Part shown: positions 5,096 through 6,907 of the stretch, piece after piece
How the letters are laid out: every line of letters begins with the position of its first letter
Numbering within the stretch: the first letter of the stretch is position 1
From: Nitrososphaeria archaeon
GTDB taxonomy: Archaea; Thermoproteota; Nitrososphaeria; Nitrososphaerales; Nitrososphaeraceae
Length of the DNA stretch: 6,907 nt
Direction of reading: 5' to 3'
Assembly (NCBI GenBank): GCA_021324715.1
Contig: JAJPIN010000232.1
Span: forward strand, 1 to 6,907
Notes under the pieces: generated by a model
Database searches by the model: none
What the model was told of the DNA's origin: nothing
What the model saw: only the letters and a program-made list of their open reading frames with translations
Made by a program: the position numbers and the translations under genes

Positions 5096-5324
5096 TTGGA
5101 AAACAATTTAGACCTGCTTGCATACCCAGGGATAAACAAGGATAAGTTTGGCATATCGGAAGTCTATTCTACAGCTAAGAAGGGAGACTTGGTTTTTTAA
5201 TTCTAGTCGCCCTATTGATGGCCAGTTCAATCCCAATAAGGCAAATATAACAAAGTACTCCGATGGCAATTGGCATCTTGAACCGGGAATAACAAGAATG
5301 CTAGTTTTCACACAAAGCTCCTAA
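5096..5324 (+). pseudogene. Frameshifted N-terminal fragment of a secreted protein
   Basis: Two adjoining plus-strand frames together read as one protein. The first (from 5096) gives NNLDLLAYPGINKDKFGI then SEVYSTAKKG and stops at TAA 5198-5200. The second, shifted by +1, takes over at about 5184 with ETWFFNSSRPIDGQFNPN and continues NITKYSDGNWHLEPG, ending ITRMLVFTQSS and TAA at 5322-5324. The joined 76 residues resemble, from memory, the N-terminal part of large secreted proteins of Nitrososphaeria with 'YPTK-GG-EW', 'ITK--DGSW' and 'VRM-VYT' motifs. One extra base (or two lost) near 5183-5187, in AAGGGAGAC, explains the shift. There is no good start: a stop at 5093-5095 lies directly upstream, and the large C-terminal domain of the family is missing. 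A programmed frameshift is less likely because both ends are also lost. Confidence 0.6.
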
Positions 5325-5367
5325 ATTAGAATAAATAACTAAACTGGATCTTGTTAAATCGAATCTA

Positions 5368-6678
5368 TCAGGAAGAATTGGTTTTCAGCAATCGAAAAGA
5401 CATGATAAAAACCGCAAAGATAACGCCAGCACTAACCAGAAAAGTAGTAGCTCCAACCAGACTATACAAGAGTCCTCCCGTAGTTAACCCAATTATGCTA
5501 GCGACACCTCCAAAACTACCTGCAAGACCCTGTACTGCGCCTTGATGTGTTGTTCCTGCCCTCCTTGACAATATGGACATAAAAGAAGGCCACATTAATC
5601 CGTTACCAAGTGCAAATAGTATCACAGCGACGTAGATGAGAAGGATATTATTTGATACAAACAAAATAAAGTTAGTGCCCAAAATTAGGCTGCCAATAAT
5701 CACTAATTTTTCCTCAGAAAATTTTTTTAAAGCCTTACGTAATACAGGTCCTTGGACGAATACCATGATTGCGCTTAGAACTGCATAAAATATTCCCAGC
5801 TGCGTGACTGACCACCCTAGCTCCGAGGCTGCGTGAGCAGGAAATGATGCATAGTATATATTAAATCCGAGAAAAATCAAAAAATACAATACGAGCAGAA
5901 ACGAAATATGCTTTAGCTTGAACACATCCCTGAACTCAAGTTTTTTAGCGTTTACTGTCTCAGTTTCACCATAGCATTCTTTGCATTCCTGGGCAAAGAC
6001 CTTTCTAATACTTCCCGCTTCTTCCGGAACCAACATCTCAGCAATTGGTCGCTTGGACTCTTTTAACATGACGCCTATTAGGATTAACGTGACTGCGGAT
6101 AGGATCATTGCTGCTAGAACAGGTAATATATGTCCGTAAAGAGTAGCCCCTAAAATCCCCGCCAATGCTGGCCCCACTATGAATCCAAGATTAGACGATA
6201 TTGCCATTTTTCCAAAGTTCCTACTTCTGTTTTCATTTGTTGATAAATCAGCAAGATAGGCGTTGGCTACAGAAATGTTTCCACCAGTAATCCCGTCTAT
6301 AGCTCTAGCAAGAAATAATACAAGTAACGGAAGGGTTAAAACAAAAGTTCCAACTATAACAGAGTTAATTGTGAAAACAGTTTCAATAGGCAGAAACAAT
6401 GCTATTAGAAATAGAATCCAACCAGCTAAGGTACCAGCATTACTTATTAGGAGAACCTTCTTTCTACCAAATGTATCAGACCACCTCCCTAACACAGGAG
6501 CACCAATAAGTTGAAAAGCGGAATATGTTGCGGACAACACACCATAAACTATAGCATTGCCTCCAAAATCCTTTACCAAAAAGACTAGGAATGGTAAAAC
6601 TATGCTAAAACCTAGCGTTCCCATAAAATTTACTAACAATATTGGAAAAATACGAGCAGTTTTTTCTACATTTGTCAT
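5368..6678 (-). CDS. MFS transporter, 12-helix drug/metabolite exporter type
   Basis: This 436-aa protein is a major facilitator superfamily transporter, probably a proton-coupled exporter of the DHA1/TetA kind. Motif A is clear between helices 2 and 3 (GRWSDTFGRKK, 64-74). Motif B-like ARAIDGITGG lies at 124-133, and antiporter motif C GFIVGPALAG at 165-174. Six helices precede and six follow a cytoplasmic loop at about 206-250. That loop contains C-x-x-C (C232, C235) in QECKECYG, an unusual touch that could bind metal or sense redox state. The length is normal and complete. ATG 6678 is supported by a TATA-like box about 35 bases upstream. The substrate cannot be told from sequence. It is a single gene with no linked regulator; its 3' end faces the decayed gene at 5096-5324. 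Confidence 0.88.
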   Translation of the reverse strand: MTNVEKTARIFPILLVNFMGTLGFSIVLPFLVFLVKDFGGNAIVYGVLSATYSAFQLIGAPVLGRWSDTFGRKKVLLISNAGTLAGWILFLIALFLPIETVFTINSVIVGTFVLTLPLLVLFLARAIDGITGGNISVANAYLADLSTNENRSRNFGKMAISSNLGFIVGPALAGILGATLYGHILPVLAAMILSAVTLILIGVMLKESKRPIAEMLVPEEAGSIRKVFAQECKECYGETETVNAKKLEFRDVFKLKHISFLLVLYFLIFLGFNIYYASFPAHAASELGWSVTQLGIFYAVLSAIMVFVQGPVLRKALKKFSEEKLVIIGSLILGTNFILFVSNNILLIYVAVILFALGNGLMWPSFMSILSRRAGTTHQGAVQGLAGSFGGVASIIGLTTGGLLYSLVGATTFLVSAGVIFAVFIMSFRLLKTNSS

Positions 6679-6707
6679 CAGTTAAGTAGAAAATAAGGGT
6701 CACAATT

Positions 6708-6718
6708 AAAATATTTAT
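6708..6718 (-). promoter_or_regulatory. TATA box of the MFS gene
   Basis: On the minus strand this reads ATAAATATTTT. Its centre is about 35 bases before ATG 6678, predicting a transcript start near 6687 and a short leader of about 8 bases. Confidence 0.5.
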
Positions 6719-6791
6719 CATTCGGTTTTGCTTGACTCATACTAAATCGATTCTCAATCAATTACAAATGTGCAAGATGTAAATACACATG

Positions 6792-6802
6792 TTTATTATA
6801 TA
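6792..6802 (+). promoter_or_regulatory. TATA box of a right-edge transcript
   Basis: TTTATTATATA is one of the best TATA-like matches in the window and predicts a plus-strand start near 6823. Only tiny frames follow (11-15 codons from ATG 6811 or 6823). ATG 6881 opens a frame running off the window (MKLFSVGQE), but 9 codons are too few to call a gene. Confidence 0.4.
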
Positions 6803-6907
6803 CCATCGCGATGAATAATGAAATGAGATTAAATGCAGGCCAATTCCATTTAGACTAACTTAAGCCTTCTGCAAAAATCTATGAAATTATTTTCTGTTGG
6901 GCAGGAA

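Larger units (their letters stand above)
4741..5367. other. Gap between the 46-aa gene and the MFS gene
   Basis: No intact gene is supported across this 627-bp stretch. It holds, in order, the promoter of the 46-aa gene, a hairpin-rich candidate RNA ending in a T-tract terminator (to 4992), a dyad with tandem repeats (5032-5060), and a frameshifted gene fragment (5096-5324). A 67-codon minus-strand frame with a GTG start overlaps the fragment and is its antisense shadow. Confidence 0.5.

Noticed and set aside
5108..5311. 67-codon minus-strand frame
   Set aside because: GTG start, no promoter or domain, and it is antisense to the frameshifted fragment at 5096-5324.
5351..5545. 64-codon plus-strand frame
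   Set aside because: It overlaps the C-terminal end of the MFS gene and reads as an antisense shadow.
6263..6514. 83-codon plus-strand frame
   Set aside because: It is antisense to the MFS gene and has no promoter or recognisable domain.
6850..6906. 18 open codons on the minus strand running off the right edge
   Set aside because: Could be the end of a gene outside the window, but it is too short to support.

Overview
The window looks like a piece of an AT-rich archaeal chromosome, most likely an ammonia-oxidising archaeon of the class Nitrososphaeria (Thaumarchaeota), perhaps close to Nitrosocosmicus/Nitrososphaera. The main reasons are these: several genes have a TATA-like box about 25-35 bp before the start codon and almost no leader; one small gene has a Shine-Dalgarno sequence fully complementary to the archaeal 16S rRNA end; the secreted proteins carry many N-X-S/T sequons; and several protein types (86-aa winged-helix protein, secreted GH5, a decayed secreted protein) resemble sequences I remember from these archaea. 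No database search was run, so the taxonomy is inference.

Layout. 23-199 (+) is a 58-aa helix-turn-helix protein. It converges with 211-669 (-), a four-helix membrane protein, and both genes share a 12-bp motif just before their start codons. 844-2100 (+) is a secreted family 5 glycoside hydrolase with a TTG start. 2261-2521 (-) is a lone winged-helix regulator with a leaderless-type promoter. 2522-3366 is an 845-bp stretch with no intact gene; on the minus strand at 2831-3108 it contains what may be a frameshifted membrane-protein remnant. 3367-4347 (+) is a secreted purple-acid-phosphatase-like metallophosphoesterase with all expected metal ligands. 4528-4668 (-) is a 46-aa single-span membrane protein behind a consensus ribosome binding site. 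4832-4992 (+) is a promoter-like box, a run of hairpins and a hairpin/T-tract terminator with no coding sequence, a candidate small RNA. 5096-5324 (+) is a frameshifted gene fragment. 5368-6678 (-) is a 12-helix MFS drug/metabolite exporter. The right edge holds a good TATA-like box but no recognisable gene.

The genes do not form an operon: most appear to have their own promoter and strands alternate. The common theme is the cell surface: a secreted glycan hydrolase, a secreted phosphatase, two small membrane proteins, an exporter, and the remnant of another extracellular protein. The two small DNA-binding proteins could be local regulators, but nothing in the sequence names their targets. 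The two decayed genes and long non-coding gaps mark this as accessory, turning-over DNA rather than a core region. I did not find a clear new multi-gene system; the most novel candidates are the hairpin-rich RNA at 4862-4992 and the 46-aa membrane protein.
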